A stretch of DNA of 53,676 nt from Clostridia bacterium. Its GTDB lineage: Bacteria; Bacillota_A; Clostridia; Oscillospirales; CAG-272. The translations under genes were made by a program, and so were the position numbers. The stretch spans positions 1 to 53,676 of the forward strand of contig JAGBRZ010000150.1 in the NCBI GenBank assembly GCA_017632155.1, given 5' to 3'. Positions within the stretch are counted from its first letter, which is position 1. Every line of letters starts with the position of its first letter. The notes below the pieces were generated by a model. The model was not told where the DNA came from, made no database searches, and saw nothing but the letters and a program-made list of their open reading frames with translations. Below are positions 29,871 through 37,542 of this stretch, piece after piece.

Positions 29871-32234
29871 TTACTTGCGTTCGTAGTATCGCTGCTTTCC
29901 GTATCCGGGGATTCGCTTCTGTCCGACAACACGTTTCCATCCGGGCAGGTTATTCATGATCGTACCGATACGGCGAGACAGTGTTGCATCCGCACCGCCT
30001 CTCGTCGGGTCCTGTCCGCAGAGCTCTACGCGGATTTCCTGCACCGACACGAAATCACGTCGGCGGGTAAGATCCTCCTGTCGGTATTCGGTGATCATGT
30101 CACCGTGGATGAAGTCCCGTCTGTCTTGGATAGACATCTCATACCAACCCTGCGGAAGCATACGGTCGAGATAGTCAAGCACGGACCCTTCCATCTCATC
30201 GTGTGCGGTGAAGAAGTCCTGCATCTTTTTCGCTTCCTCGTTTACCGCGTCATCATCGAGCCACAGAGACTCCCCGTCGCGATAACGCTGAACGGCTTCT
30301 GCCCACAGCTGATCGCGCTCCTCCTCAAGCCCTGTTAGGACTCCTCGGTCAACACCCTCAACCTCGATCGGCCAGAAGCGTCGTCCGCCTGTTACGTCAT
30401 GAAGCGGTTCGGGATCGTTGGTTGTGCCGAAGAAAACACATTGGCGCGGGTAGTCCTGCGTGTAATGCGCGTATGCTTGGCGGTAGGAGTCGGTCTGCTT
30501 GGACACAAAGTTTTTGATAGACTCCTGCTCCGACTTTTTCGCAGCGGCAAGCTCGGCTACCTCGACAATCCACTTTCCCGACAGAGCCTCAAAGGAGGAC
30601 TTGTCACCGGACATGGAGGGCAGGGAATCGGTGAACCACCCCTTCGACATAATCAGAGGAAGACGAGATTTACCAAGTCCCTGCTCTCCGATAAGGACGA
30701 GCATACAGTCAAACTTACATCCGGGTTCATAGATTCTCTTGACCGCACCTGTGAACCATTTCCGTGTCGCCGCACGTGTGAACGGCGTATCCTTTGCTCT
30801 CATGTATCGTATCAGAAGTGTGTCAAGACGCTCCTCTCCATCCCACACAAGACCGTTTAAATAGTCGTAAACGGGATTGAACGCGTTCGCATCAGACACA
30901 GACGTGATCGCATCCTCAAGGGCCTTCGGCGCGTTCACCTTCCAATGTTTTTGGAAATAATTACGCATATTCGCAGCATCCGCATCGGTAAACGTTGTAC
31001 CGTTCGTGACGCAAACGCGTTTAAACGGTGACCACGGAGGTGCTGAACGCCAGACCAAACGCCCACTAAACGTGTTCAGAGCAAGTTTACCTCGGAACGC
31101 TTCATCGTAGGTAAGGATGAGACGGATGTTCTCGATGGTAGGCTCGATGAGACCCGTCTTTTTATTACACTCCAGCAGATGTGTCCACGACTGATCCTCG
31201 TTCAGATCAGCGAAGTCATCATCGATCTCGCGCACCATTGTCTCCTTCAACTCGGGAAGGGAAGCGGCGAAATCGCACATCGCAAGATAAGATGGTTTCT
31301 TTGTGATGTCGAGTGTCGGGTCTGTGTCTCTGTCGCCGAACATATGAATGCGGACAAGGTCAAAGGCGTTACAGAGCTGTCCTTGCGCGGGGTCTGTCGA
31401 ATGGTTAGAATAAAGGAAAGCACCATCGTCATACAGAACCGCACCCGACGCTGTCGTACCCTCGCACCACGTATATCTGCCCGTGTCCTCCAAGCGGTAC
31501 TTATCGGATAAGAATTCATCGATTGCGGCGGGTACGTCGTATACACGGCAGAACCGACCGACGATGCCGGGCTTCTCTGTCGGATCACCCTGTCGTTTTG
31601 CAGACGAAACACGGATCGCCGCTTCGGAAGAAGCTGTTGGCCACTCCGATGCATCGCGCCAATCGTTATATGTGGACAAGATTTCATCGGGGTTCAGTAT
31701 CTCACCGCTCTGCTCAAGGATCAGATACTCCGCATCACGTGCAACGGAAGGCCAGTACATCAGTCGGGCGGGCTGATAGGTGGTCGGGTCCATCGTCTCG
31801 ATACCGATCATCTCTGCAATCCGACGAGCGATCGCGGGGTATTCATCGGGTGTGACCGCACGTGACATCGGAACAACGAATCGCAGACGAGGCTTATCTG
31901 GTCTGTGGCTGTGTGTGGTATACGCGCACATGGTGTAGGGAAGAACGCAGGAAACATCATCCCACAGACCGACATACGCGTTATCCGCATCAAGGGTGAT
32001 CAGACATCTGTCAAGCACGTCTTCGGATTTTCTCCGTGTTCCGCGCAGCCTTCCACCGACGAAACCGCCGACATCCTTTTTCGCCGCTTTCTCTGCGGCG
32101 GTCATCTTGCAATAATCGGAGAAGCTCTCCGTCGTGACACAGGGCTGACGTAGTCTCTCAAGCAGTCCGTCCCACGTTATATCCTCGGCCTTCCATGTCT
32201 TGGAATGCCTGTTATTTCCAACACTTATAATCAT
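29871..32234 (-). CDS. VapE-type primase-helicase
   Basis: 787 residues. Residues 60-200 look like a primase-polymerase domain (RCLITLDADNAY, TTHSHRPDKPRLRFVVP). Residues 430-700 are a VapE SF3-like ATPase: Walker A GEQGLGKS, Walker B-like KWIVEVAEL, sensor FFGTTNDPEPLHD and arginine motif GGRRFWPIEV. It would prime and unwind DNA for lytic replication, probably with the PolA and SF2 helicase of the same operon. Its ATG overlaps the stop of the sigma-like gene. It is the last gene before the terminator at 29834-29864. Confidence 0.9.
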   Translation of the reverse strand: MIISVGNNRHSKTWKAEDITWDGLLERLRQPCVTTESFSDYCKMTAAEKAAKKDVGGFVGGRLRGTRRKSEDVLDRCLITLDADNAYVGLWDDVSCVLPYTMCAYTTHSHRPDKPRLRFVVPMSRAVTPDEYPAIARRIAEMIGIETMDPTTYQPARLMYWPSVARDAEYLILEQSGEILNPDEILSTYNDWRDASEWPTASSEAAIRVSSAKRQGDPTEKPGIVGRFCRVYDVPAAIDEFLSDKYRLEDTGRYTWCEGTTASGAVLYDDGAFLYSNHSTDPAQGQLCNAFDLVRIHMFGDRDTDPTLDITKKPSYLAMCDFAASLPELKETMVREIDDDFADLNEDQSWTHLLECNKKTGLIEPTIENIRLILTYDEAFRGKLALNTFSGRLVWRSAPPWSPFKRVCVTNGTTFTDADAANMRNYFQKHWKVNAPKALEDAITSVSDANAFNPVYDYLNGLVWDGEERLDTLLIRYMRAKDTPFTRAATRKWFTGAVKRIYEPGCKFDCMLVLIGEQGLGKSRLPLIMSKGWFTDSLPSMSGDKSSFEALSGKWIVEVAELAAAKKSEQESIKNFVSKQTDSYRQAYAHYTQDYPRQCVFFGTTNDPEPLHDVTGGRRFWPIEVEGVDRGVLTGLEEERDQLWAEAVQRYRDGESLWLDDDAVNEEAKKMQDFFTAHDEMEGSVLDYLDRMLPQGWYEMSIQDRRDFIHGDMITEYRQEDLTRRRDFVSVQEIRVELCGQDPTRGGADATLSRRIGTIMNNLPGWKRVVGQKRIPGYGKQRYYERK

Positions 32235-32758
32235 GGTTTGTCGTACCTCCGTTTAAATTCACTTCGCAGATCACGCTTTAAAAGGGTGTAATGATATTGT
32301 GACCAACCACGCTCTGCGCAGGTTTGTGTACTCGTCTTACCGTCGCAGAGATCCCTTGCGAGTTCTGCGGAATCCCCCGTCAGGTCACTCAAGAAAGCAA
32401 CGTCCTCCAAATAAAGACTCTGCTCATAATCGGCCAACTCGTCGTCGTCCGGCATCGGGACGATCGGTCTTTTCTTACAGGCCTTGGACAGCAGATAATT
32501 GATCAGAAGATTTTTAATGATGCGTGTTGCGAACGGGGAAAAGCGTACGTTAAGAGTGGGGTCATATTTCTGAACAGCGTTCCACAGCGCAAGACAGGCC
32601 TCCTGATAGAAGTCCTCGTTGCCGATGTGTTCGGGAAAGAACCGCCTGATAACGAAATCAGCCAATCCGATATTATCCTCAAAACGCTCATATAGGGTTT
32701 TATCGGTATTCTTACGCCAGTCGTACTTCGGATCGGTTGATCTCCTCAACGTACGCAC
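32231..32758 (-). CDS. Sigma-70-family RNA polymerase sigma factor
   Basis: 175 residues. Region 2 is clear at residues 45-95 (EDFYQEACLALWNAVQKYDP, then RFSPFATRIIKNLLINYLLS), with the usual aromatic and basic residues for -10 melting. Region 4-like HTH lies near 125-172 (DLCDGKTSTQTCAERGWSQY, then HYTLLKRDLRSEFKRRY). Encoded second to last in the early operon, it is a good candidate to redirect host polymerase to late promoters. Region 3 is lacking, as in small ECF-type or phage sigma factors. Confidence 0.82.
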   Translation of the reverse strand: MRTLRRSTDPKYDWRKNTDKTLYERFEDNIGLADFVIRRFFPEHIGNEDFYQEACLALWNAVQKYDPTLNVRFSPFATRIIKNLLINYLLSKACKKRPIVPMPDDDELADYEQSLYLEDVAFLSDLTGDSAELARDLCDGKTSTQTCAERGWSQYHYTLLKRDLRSEFKRRYDKP

Positions 32759-32784
32759 CTCCTAATAAATTATTCTCTTGATTG

Positions 32785-33396
32785 TCATTTACAAATTTCC
32801 TTAAAATAGGGAAGAGTCTCACACCACGCACAGAAATCTCTCCACTCTTGCAGCTTGTGATTCTTACGGGCGTGATACATAGACTTCAGCACCTGATAAT
32901 TCAGCTGCACGGTCCGCTTTTGGTTGTAGGAGGTGGGAAGGATCTGGATCATGTCGTCCCACATCGACTTATCCTTCGTCACAAGAAATTCTTTGCGACG
33001 CACGTTCAAGACTTCGATGATCGCGTTCACAACATCAACACCGAGTTCGGAAAGACGGTCTGTCGAAAAGTCTTCTGTCGCAAATTCCTTTGCGTGGATC
33101 TTGTGCATCGTGGAGCAGGAGTTAGCAACAGTGCCAACCTTGTAGGTGTCAAACTCCTTCCACCAATAAAGCGGTGCAGTGATATCCAACCATACGATGA
33201 TCATCCGCAAAAACTTTGCGTGGTCATTTCCTGCAGAAGACAGACTCTTCATCAGATTCAGATCGGAATCACCGACAACAACACCGCCATATTCATCGAA
33301 TACGCTATCGGACTTCTCCCACGAGTTCATCGGATTACGCATTCCGCGAATCGCCGGTCGGATGCCACACGTCTCTACGTCTGAAATTTTAATCAT
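32785..33396 (-). CDS. Phage hypothetical protein, possibly ThyX-like fold
   Basis: 203 residues. Segments APLYWWKEFDTYKVGTVANS, MHKIHAKEF and the C-terminal HARKNHKLQEWRDFCAWCE recur in many Firmicutes phage proteins without a proven role. The W-x-EFDTY-x-x-G ... NSCSTMHK order loosely recalls the flavin-dependent thymidylate synthase motif region, but the RHR signature is absent. An enzymatic role in nucleotide metabolism is a weak inference. Confidence 0.6.
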   Translation of the reverse strand: MIKISDVETCGIRPAIRGMRNPMNSWEKSDSVFDEYGGVVVGDSDLNLMKSLSSAGNDHAKFLRMIIVWLDITAPLYWWKEFDTYKVGTVANSCSTMHKIHAKEFATEDFSTDRLSELGVDVVNAIIEVLNVRRKEFLVTKDKSMWDDMIQILPTSYNQKRTVQLNYQVLKSMYHARKNHKLQEWRDFCAWCETLPYFKEICK

Positions 33397-33628
33397 TGTT
33401 TGTCACCGCCTTATATAAATCTGCTTCTCTTTGGTCATCATCAACCTCCACAAGTTCAAACGTGACGAGTTTCAAGTTTCGTGGATCGGCATAGTAACCA
33501 CCCTTTGCTTTCCGGATTGCCGATTCCGCATTTCCTTTTCTGTCCCAATATTTTCGTCTTGGATTCGTGATGTTGGATACCAATTTTCCAGTGTCCTTGT
33601 CACGAACGGCATAAAGTCTATCGTTCAT
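33389..33628 (-). CDS. Small hypothetical protein
   Basis: 79 residues, basic in the first half (DPRRKY-like text NPRRKYWDRKGNAESAIRKA), acidic at the end. It may bind nucleic acid, but there is no recognised domain. ATG overlaps the stop of the small membrane ORF at 33625; its own end overlaps the next gene by 8 bases and carries the GGCGGTGA-type ribosome site. Confidence 0.6.
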   Translation of the reverse strand: MNDRLYAVRDKDTGKLVSNITNPRRKYWDRKGNAESAIRKAKGGYYADPRNLKLVTFELVEVDDDQREADLYKAVTNND

Positions 33629-33729
33629 CTCTTTCTCCTTATCATCACAATAAGCTGTGCAACACCGACCGCAAGGATCAGAAAGCTGAAATTGCCACGG
33701 AGCATTTCTTCAATTATTGTCTGTATCAT
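33625..33729 (-). CDS. Tiny single-span membrane protein
   Basis: 34 residues, too short for usual gene calling. One hydrophobic helix at residues 14-30 (FSFLILAVGVAQLIVMI) and a basic end (RRKR). Its ATG lies within the previous gene's end (20-base overlap) and its TGA overlaps the next ATG, so it fills the only gap in an otherwise packed operon. Function unknown. Confidence 0.55.
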   Translation of the reverse strand: MIQTIIEEMLRGNFSFLILAVGVAQLIVMIRRKR

Positions 33730-34114
33730 CATCAGCCACCACATCATCACGAACGAAAATCTGATGCTTCACTGTAACCGTATCGCAATCAAAGGCGTGA
33801 TAGATGATATCCTTGACCTGTTGTTCGATCTCAGCTTTGATACTCTCGATGCTGCCGTATTTTGCGTACACCTCATCTTTTACCTTGGCGATCTCGGTGA
33901 TTTCGACGGTTGTGATTGCAGTAATCTCTTTCATGGTTGTGTTTCCTTTCTCTGTAAGTTTGATTATGTATTTTTGTAGGGTCTCTTGCCCTGCGATGAG
34001 GGCTTCCTTCTCGACTTTCAGTTCCGCGACCTCGTTTTGCAGGATACGGATAGTTTGCTCGGCATACTGACACAAGTGTCCGCAGAAATCATTTTCTTTG
34101 ATGTACTTTCTCAT
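33710..34114 (-). CDS. Hypothetical coiled-coil protein with internal start
   Basis: 134 residues. Residues 1-58 are a coiled helix with a CxxxC-like pair (DFCGHLCQYAEQTIRIL). Residues 61-134 are a separate acidic domain (AKVKDEVYAKYGSIESIKAE). An in-frame ATG at 33934 has a good AAAGGA site 9 bases upstream, so a 74-residue short form is likely made too, or two ancestral genes have fused. Ends in a DDDTDNN acidic tail. Confidence 0.6.
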   Translation of the reverse strand: MRKYIKENDFCGHLCQYAEQTIRILQNEVAELKVEKEALIAGQETLQKYIIKLTEKGNTTMKEITAITTVEITEIAKVKDEVYAKYGSIESIKAEIEQQVKDIIYHAFDCDTVTVKHQIFVRDDVVADDDTDNN

Positions 34115-34299
34115 GTCTGTTCACCTTCTTCATCAAGAAAATCTAATGGAATGTTGATTTCATATTCCTCTGAATCATCTACCGCCACATATACAATCCC
34201 GTTTTCTGCAACACTCAACTGACAGAAGTCTAAATCTTGCCCTGCGGCTTCAATAAACTCATCTGCATCAATCGGTATTACCTTGAAATATTTCGTCAT
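34111..34299 (-). CDS. Small acidic hypothetical protein
   Basis: 62 residues, acidic, beta-strand-rich (KYFKVIPIDADEFIEAA; GIVYVAVDDSEEYEINIP). The ATG sits directly at the preceding stop (TGATG), after AAAGGCGGTGA. The family is unknown. Confidence 0.6.
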   Translation of the reverse strand: MTKYFKVIPIDADEFIEAAGQDLDFCQLSVAENGIVYVAVDDSEEYEINIPLDFLDEEGEQT

Positions 34300-34640
34300 C
34301 ACTCGTCACCGCCTTTCAATGCTCGTTCTGCTTCTTCTTTTGTGAGGAATACGGTTTTGCCGATGTCATCTTCGGTAAATGTGTTGTCGGAATCATCAAC
34401 AAAAACCACTTCATCACCATATATTTCGATATGTTCAATTTGCCAGTCATACACCTTTTTGATAGGATCACCACATCTGTAAATAGTATCATTGACATTG
34501 CAAGGCGGCACGAGCACACCGTTTGCGATAAGATAGCGTGCTTCTTCTTCGATTGCATCATCTTCACTACAGCCTTCATTAAGCACGCAGCTTGCGTTAT
34601 GGTGCGCTCTATACAGCAATTCAACCAATCTATCAAGCAT
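34299..34640 (-). CDS. Small phage protein, paralogue of 35272-35619
   Basis: 113 residues from the ATG placed after GAAAGGCGGTGA; upstream in-frame ATGs lie inside the neighbouring gene. Begins MLDRLVELLYRAH and ends IGKTVFLTKEEAERALKGG. The same beginning (MRDRLVEIVDKAK) and ending (IGKTIFLTREEAEKGG) occur in the gene at 35272-35619, so the two are paralogues with divergent middles. Residues 45-90 form a small beta domain (CNVNDTIYRC ... EHIEIYGDEVVFVDD). Widely seen in gut phage genomes, role unknown. Confidence 0.65.
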   Translation of the reverse strand: MLDRLVELLYRAHHNASCVLNEGCSEDDAIEEEARYLIANGVLVPPCNVNDTIYRCGDPIKKVYDWQIEHIEIYGDEVVFVDDSDNTFTEDDIGKTVFLTKEEAERALKGGDE

Positions 34641-34824
34641 CAGATTCACCGCCTTTCTTCGACTCGCTAATAATGACAATATTGTGTGGCGAAGTTTCAT
34701 ACACACAATCATCGCTGTCGGTTATCCGACAAAAAGCACCATCAACACTTGTTTCAAGTCTCGTAACGTCTTCAATGATGTATGTTGGATTCCGTGTACC
34801 GCCCATCCATATTTCGACTCTCAT
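34633..34824 (-). CDS. Small hypothetical protein with KKGG tail
   Basis: 63 residues from the ATG overlapping the previous stop. Beta-rich (MRVEIWMGGTRNPTYIIEDV; VYETSPHNIVIIS). The last codons AAG AAA GGC GGT GAA double as the ribosome site of the next gene, giving the shared KGGE tail. Confidence 0.6.
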   Translation of the reverse strand: MRVEIWMGGTRNPTYIIEDVTRLETSVDGAFCRITDSDDCVYETSPHNIVIISESKKGGESDA

Positions 34825-35093
34825 TCTTCCGCCAGCCTTTCTTTTTCTCCGTAACTGCAAAAACTGTCAGGTTCTACCACAGTCAATCCAAAGCAAAAAT
34901 CGCACCCGTGTTCTACCTCTCCGTGCAAATTTTCTGTTACGCACCACTTGCAATCCCTACACCGCACCACTTCCACAACATCTTTGGCAGGACACCTGTC
35001 TATCAAATCTGATTCGGTTTTAACATCGAGTTTCCCTGATATTACATCATCGCGCAGTTTTTTGAGTTTGTCAGCGTCAATATATCGTGCCAT
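34821..35093 (-). CDS. Small zinc-ribbon protein
   Basis: 90 residues starting MARYIDADKLKKL, a start common to many Firmicutes phage proteins. Two Cys pairs, C-x2-C (VRCRDCKWC) and CDFC plus a later FCSYGE, form a probable zinc ribbon. Function unknown; likely nucleic acid or protein contact. Confidence 0.68.
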   Translation of the reverse strand: MARYIDADKLKKLRDDVISGKLDVKTESDLIDRCPAKDVVEVVRCRDCKWCVTENLHGEVEHGCDFCFGLTVVEPDSFCSYGEKERLAEE

Positions 35094-35275
35094 CACCCCT
35101 CACCGCCTTTCATCTCTTGAATGCACTCTAACCAATCTTCCATAACGGATAATTTGCCTCGATAATATCCTAAAGACCAATGACCGTGAACGGACAATGT
35201 TTCTTCCTCGTTTTCATACTCTTGTATTCTTTTTCTTATTCTTTCTATCTGTCTTTTTAACTGTTGCTCGCTCAT
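35093..35275 (-). CDS. Small coiled-coil protein
   Basis: 60 residues. Residues 1-27 are a charged coiled coil (QLKRQIERIRKRIQEYENEE). Residues 30-50 carry HGHWSLGYYRGKLSVMEDW, a motif seen in other phage small proteins. Ends in MKGGEG from the downstream ribosome site. Confidence 0.62.
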   Translation of the reverse strand: MSEQQLKRQIERIRKRIQEYENEEETLSVHGHWSLGYYRGKLSVMEDWLECIQEMKGGEG

Positions 35276-35619
35276 CCCTCAACACCGCCTTTCTCTGCTT
35301 CTTCTCTTGTGAGGAATATAGTCTTTCCGATGTCATATTTATCAAAGCCTATGAAGCGTACCCAACGGTTCCACTGTTCTGCCGCTCGAACCTTATACAC
35401 GATATCGTAGGATGACGATATTTCGATTGATGTAATTACATACTCGAATATGTGCCCGCGATAATTCTCATACACCTTATCTCCCACCTTGCAAGACAAC
35501 AAAATCGCACCGTTATTAAGCAGACCTTCAACAATATAATCTGTTTCGGTGTGGTCTGTTACATCACCTGCGTATTCTTCCTTCGCCTTATCGACAATTT
35601 CAACCAATCTATCACGCAT
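35272..35619 (-). CDS. Small phage protein, paralogue of 34299-34640
   Basis: 115 residues. The ATG follows AAAGGCGGTGAACCTG; upstream ATGs are inside the neighbouring gene. Shares the MxDRLVE start and IGKT-x-FLT-x-EEAE end with the gene at 34299-34640, with a middle (VGDKVYENYRGHIFEYVITS) of similar beta pattern. Both probably arose by duplication within this small-gene array. Confidence 0.65.
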   Translation of the reverse strand: MRDRLVEIVDKAKEEYAGDVTDHTETDYIVEGLLNNGAILLSCKVGDKVYENYRGHIFEYVITSIEISSSYDIVYKVRAAEQWNRWVRFIGFDKYDIGKTIFLTREEAEKGGVEG

Positions 35620-35803
35620 CAGGTTCACCGCCTTTCTCATCAAGAACACCGTTTTGCATCATTTCTTTGGCGATTTGAAAATTCGTATGGTGTAACTGTT
35701 TTTCGCATTCCGTTCGTATATCAAAATAAAGCATCGCAACATCATCGAGACAATAACATCCCGCAAAGGCTTCTTGTATTTGTGTCCTCAATTCTTCGGT
35801 CAT
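35612..35803 (-). CDS. Small hypothetical protein
   Basis: 63 residues, helical and acidic, with Cys at 16 and 18 (GCYCLDDVAML). ATG overlaps the stop of the tiny membrane gene upstream. Ends DEKGGEPDA. No function recognised. Confidence 0.58.
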   Translation of the reverse strand: MTEELRTQIQEAFAGCYCLDDVAMLYFDIRTECEKQLHHTNFQIAKEMMQNGVLDEKGGEPDA

Positions 35804-35916
35804 TCTTCATCACCGCCTTTCTTTTCAAATAACATATAAATCTTTCTCAAATATCGTGCGACAAGGCAAAGTGGCAAGCCAACATACAAGAACAACGCTA
35901 TATCCATGTCATTCAT
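35800..35916 (-). CDS. Tiny membrane protein ending KKGGDEE
   Basis: 38 residues, shorter than usual calling limits. One hydrophobic span at residues 5-20 (DIALFLYVGLPLCLVA) followed by a basic segment (RYLRK). Starts right after AAAGGCGGTGACGAGTT and ends by ATGA overlap with the next gene, filling the gap between 35803 and 35913 exactly. Its KKGGDEE tail reads through the ribosome site of the next gene. Confidence 0.58.
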   Translation of the reverse strand: MNDMDIALFLYVGLPLCLVARYLRKIYMLFEKKGGDEE

Positions 35917-36401
35917 AACTCGTCACCGCCTTTCATCTTCGGCAATTCCGGCAAAGGCATCCAATGGGTGACAGTGTCGGCTATTGCAATCGAGTTATAG
36001 TCATCCCAATTTTTAATGATCTCGTACCATCCTTCGCACAAGTAATACTCGTCATCTTCCTCGTTGTATTCAACATCACAATCATCGTCACAGTTAGAAC
36101 ATTTCTCTTTCCACCGTTCTACGTGATATCCGTCACACACGTACTGTCTGTGCGTTCCGTCAACGCGCTTAATATCGCAACAAAGAAGGCAATGCACTCC
36201 GCTTTCGGGCGACCTCTCCTTAACGCTTATCCACTCGCTCTGCTTGCGATAGCCAACCTCATACGCTCTTTCTGCATAATACATTGCATGGCACTTTCCG
36301 TAACAATTACAGTCCTTACAAGATTTGTAAGAGTCATGACGTGGAATATCACATATCTCCCATGCCATTTCCTCAATCTGTTTCTCTTTATCAGTCGTCA
36401 T
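35913..36401 (-). CDS. DUF551-domain protein with Cys-rich centre
   Basis: 162 residues. The DUF551 signature is split around an insert: WISVKERSPESGVHCLLCCD near residues 57-76 and VTHWMPLPELP near 143-153. The N-terminal third has C-x2-C-x-C-x3-C text (SCKDCNCYGKCHAM), the middle CSNCDDDCD. Probably a zinc-binding small domain protein. DUF551 proteins are frequent in phages with unknown role. Confidence 0.78.
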   Translation of the reverse strand: MTTDKEKQIEEMAWEICDIPRHDSYKSCKDCNCYGKCHAMYYAERAYEVGYRKQSEWISVKERSPESGVHCLLCCDIKRVDGTHRQYVCDGYHVERWKEKCSNCDDDCDVEYNEEDDEYYLCEGWYEIIKNWDDYNSIAIADTVTHWMPLPELPKMKGGDEL

Positions 36402-36597
36402 CGTCTTCCTTCTTTCTGAAATGGTCCTTCAGGCATTCCTCACAAAGATCTTCCCCGTCCACCTTATAAACCTCTTCCATTTCGTCCCCACACTTGTCGC
36501 AATAGTAAACAGGAACATTACGGTTTGGGCAGGAGGAGCCGAGGCAGGGATATCCCGGTGCTGCGCATTCGCAGCAGTGGTCCTCATATCGAATCAT
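36391..36597 (-). CDS. Small zinc-ribbon protein
   Basis: 68 residues with four Cys pairs: HCCECAAPG, CLGSSCPN, YYCDKCGDE and LCEECLKDH. Two zinc ribbons are likely. The C-terminus is acidic (KKEDDDD). No function recognised. Confidence 0.68.
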   Translation of the reverse strand: MIRYEDHCCECAAPGYPCLGSSCPNRNVPVYYCDKCGDEMEEVYKVDGEDLCEECLKDHFRKKEDDDD

Positions 36598-36598
36598 A

Positions 36599-36724
36599 TT
36601 ACCTCCTCACCCTCACCCATTCATATACGGCCTTGATTGTGTGCGCAACCGCGAACACCGACATCACAAAGATAAAAGAAACGACGGTTGCGGAAATTAC
36701 AAAAAGACTTTGATGGTCAAGCAT
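36599..36724 (-). CDS. Tiny membrane protein
   Basis: 41 residues, shorter than usual calling limits. A single span at residues 7-28 (LFVISATVVSFIFVMSVFAV) and a basic tail (VRVRR). It begins 8 bases inside the previous gene and ends 1 base before the next ATG, so it fills the gap exactly. Confidence 0.6.
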   Translation of the reverse strand: MLDHQSLFVISATVVSFIFVMSVFAVAHTIKAVYEWVRVRR

Positions 36725-37220
36725 TTGTTTGATCCTTCTTTCTATAGTCATCGAGCTCCGGCTTGTGTTTGATTGTCCAAAGCGCGCACATCAGATTCCA
36801 ACAGAAGGCGCGATCGTGTGGTTCATCGTTATCACCGCGACACCACTTAAGGAAATGGCGTGTGCCGCTATCTACATAACAGCGGATCGGGATGCCCTTC
36901 GTCCAGTTCGGCGTTCCGTCTTCGTCCGGCGGGTACTTTTTGTTGCCCTCTTCAAAGTGCTTCGACACCTCAAGAAGCATGGTCGGGGAGTCCCAACCTC
37001 TATCCTCACGGAAAAGCTCAAGGGCATGGACAAGGTGATAAACGTTGTCCGTTTCCATGAACAGGCCGATACTCTCAAGCACTTTGTGTTTATTTCCATC
37101 GATGGGTGTTAACCTCGCAGCAACGTCCAAAGGGAGCAGATCGCATCTTCCTTTGCCTTCTGCGTTGTCCCTGACTGCGCCCGTTTCATATTCTCTTCTC
37201 GTTCCTGAGTCTTTAATCAT
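36717..37220 (-). CDS. DUF5664 / dATP-dGTP diphosphohydrolase-like protein
   Basis: 167 residues. Matches the DUF5664 pattern: TRREYETGAVRDNAEGKGRC, DLLPL, LLEVSKHFEEGNKKYPP, NWTKGIPIRCYVDSGTRHFL and EPHDRAFCWNLMCAL. The family is described as a dATP/dGTP diphosphohydrolase N-terminal domain. It may adjust nucleotide pools during phage replication. No adenylosuccinate-synthetase-like PurZ is present, so a modified-base genome is not indicated. Confidence 0.8.
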   Translation of the reverse strand: MIKDSGTRREYETGAVRDNAEGKGRCDLLPLDVAARLTPIDGNKHKVLESIGLFMETDNVYHLVHALELFREDRGWDSPTMLLEVSKHFEEGNKKYPPDEDGTPNWTKGIPIRCYVDSGTRHFLKWCRGDNDEPHDRAFCWNLMCALWTIKHKPELDDYRKKDQTNA

Positions 37221-37540
37221 GGTTGTTTTCCTCCAAATACGATTTCAAGTGCGCCTTCAACGGTGGTACACCACCCCGCGATGGCACCTGTGTTTTTCAT
37301 GGCTTCAATGAAGTCGAGCTGGTTCTGTCTCGGCTTTTCGCCGGGATTTTTGACTTCGACGTAGAAGGCTTTGCCGTCGGGGCGGTGCCCCCAGACGTCG
37401 CTCTGACCGGGGACTCCGATCTTAACGAGTCTGCCGTATTCGGTGTAGAAATTACCGACAGTATGGTTGACGGCGTAGCAACCTTTTGCACACAAAGCGG
37501 CGATGATGCGGCTCTGCAGGGATGTTTCCTGTTTCTTCAC
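37217..37540 (-). CDS. VRR-NUC domain nuclease
   Basis: 107 residues, a stand-alone VRR-NUC domain. The PD-(D/E)XK core is visible: E6 and Q9 (QETSLQSRII), GVPGQSDVWGH with the Asp, and AFYVEVKNPG with E-x-K, then Q-x2-F. Such phage enzymes resolve recombination or replication junctions. It follows the SF2 helicase by one small gene. Confidence 0.88.
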   Translation of the reverse strand: MKKQETSLQSRIIAALCAKGCYAVNHTVGNFYTEYGRLVKIGVPGQSDVWGHRPDGKAFYVEVKNPGEKPRQNQLDFIEAMKNTGAIAGWCTTVEGALEIVFGGKQP

Positions 37541-37542
37541 GT

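Noticed and set aside
36717..37220. Evidence for a diaminopurine (Z) genome from the DUF5664 gene
   Set aside because: No PurZ-like adenylosuccinate synthetase was found, and the polymerase has no obvious sign of that pathway.
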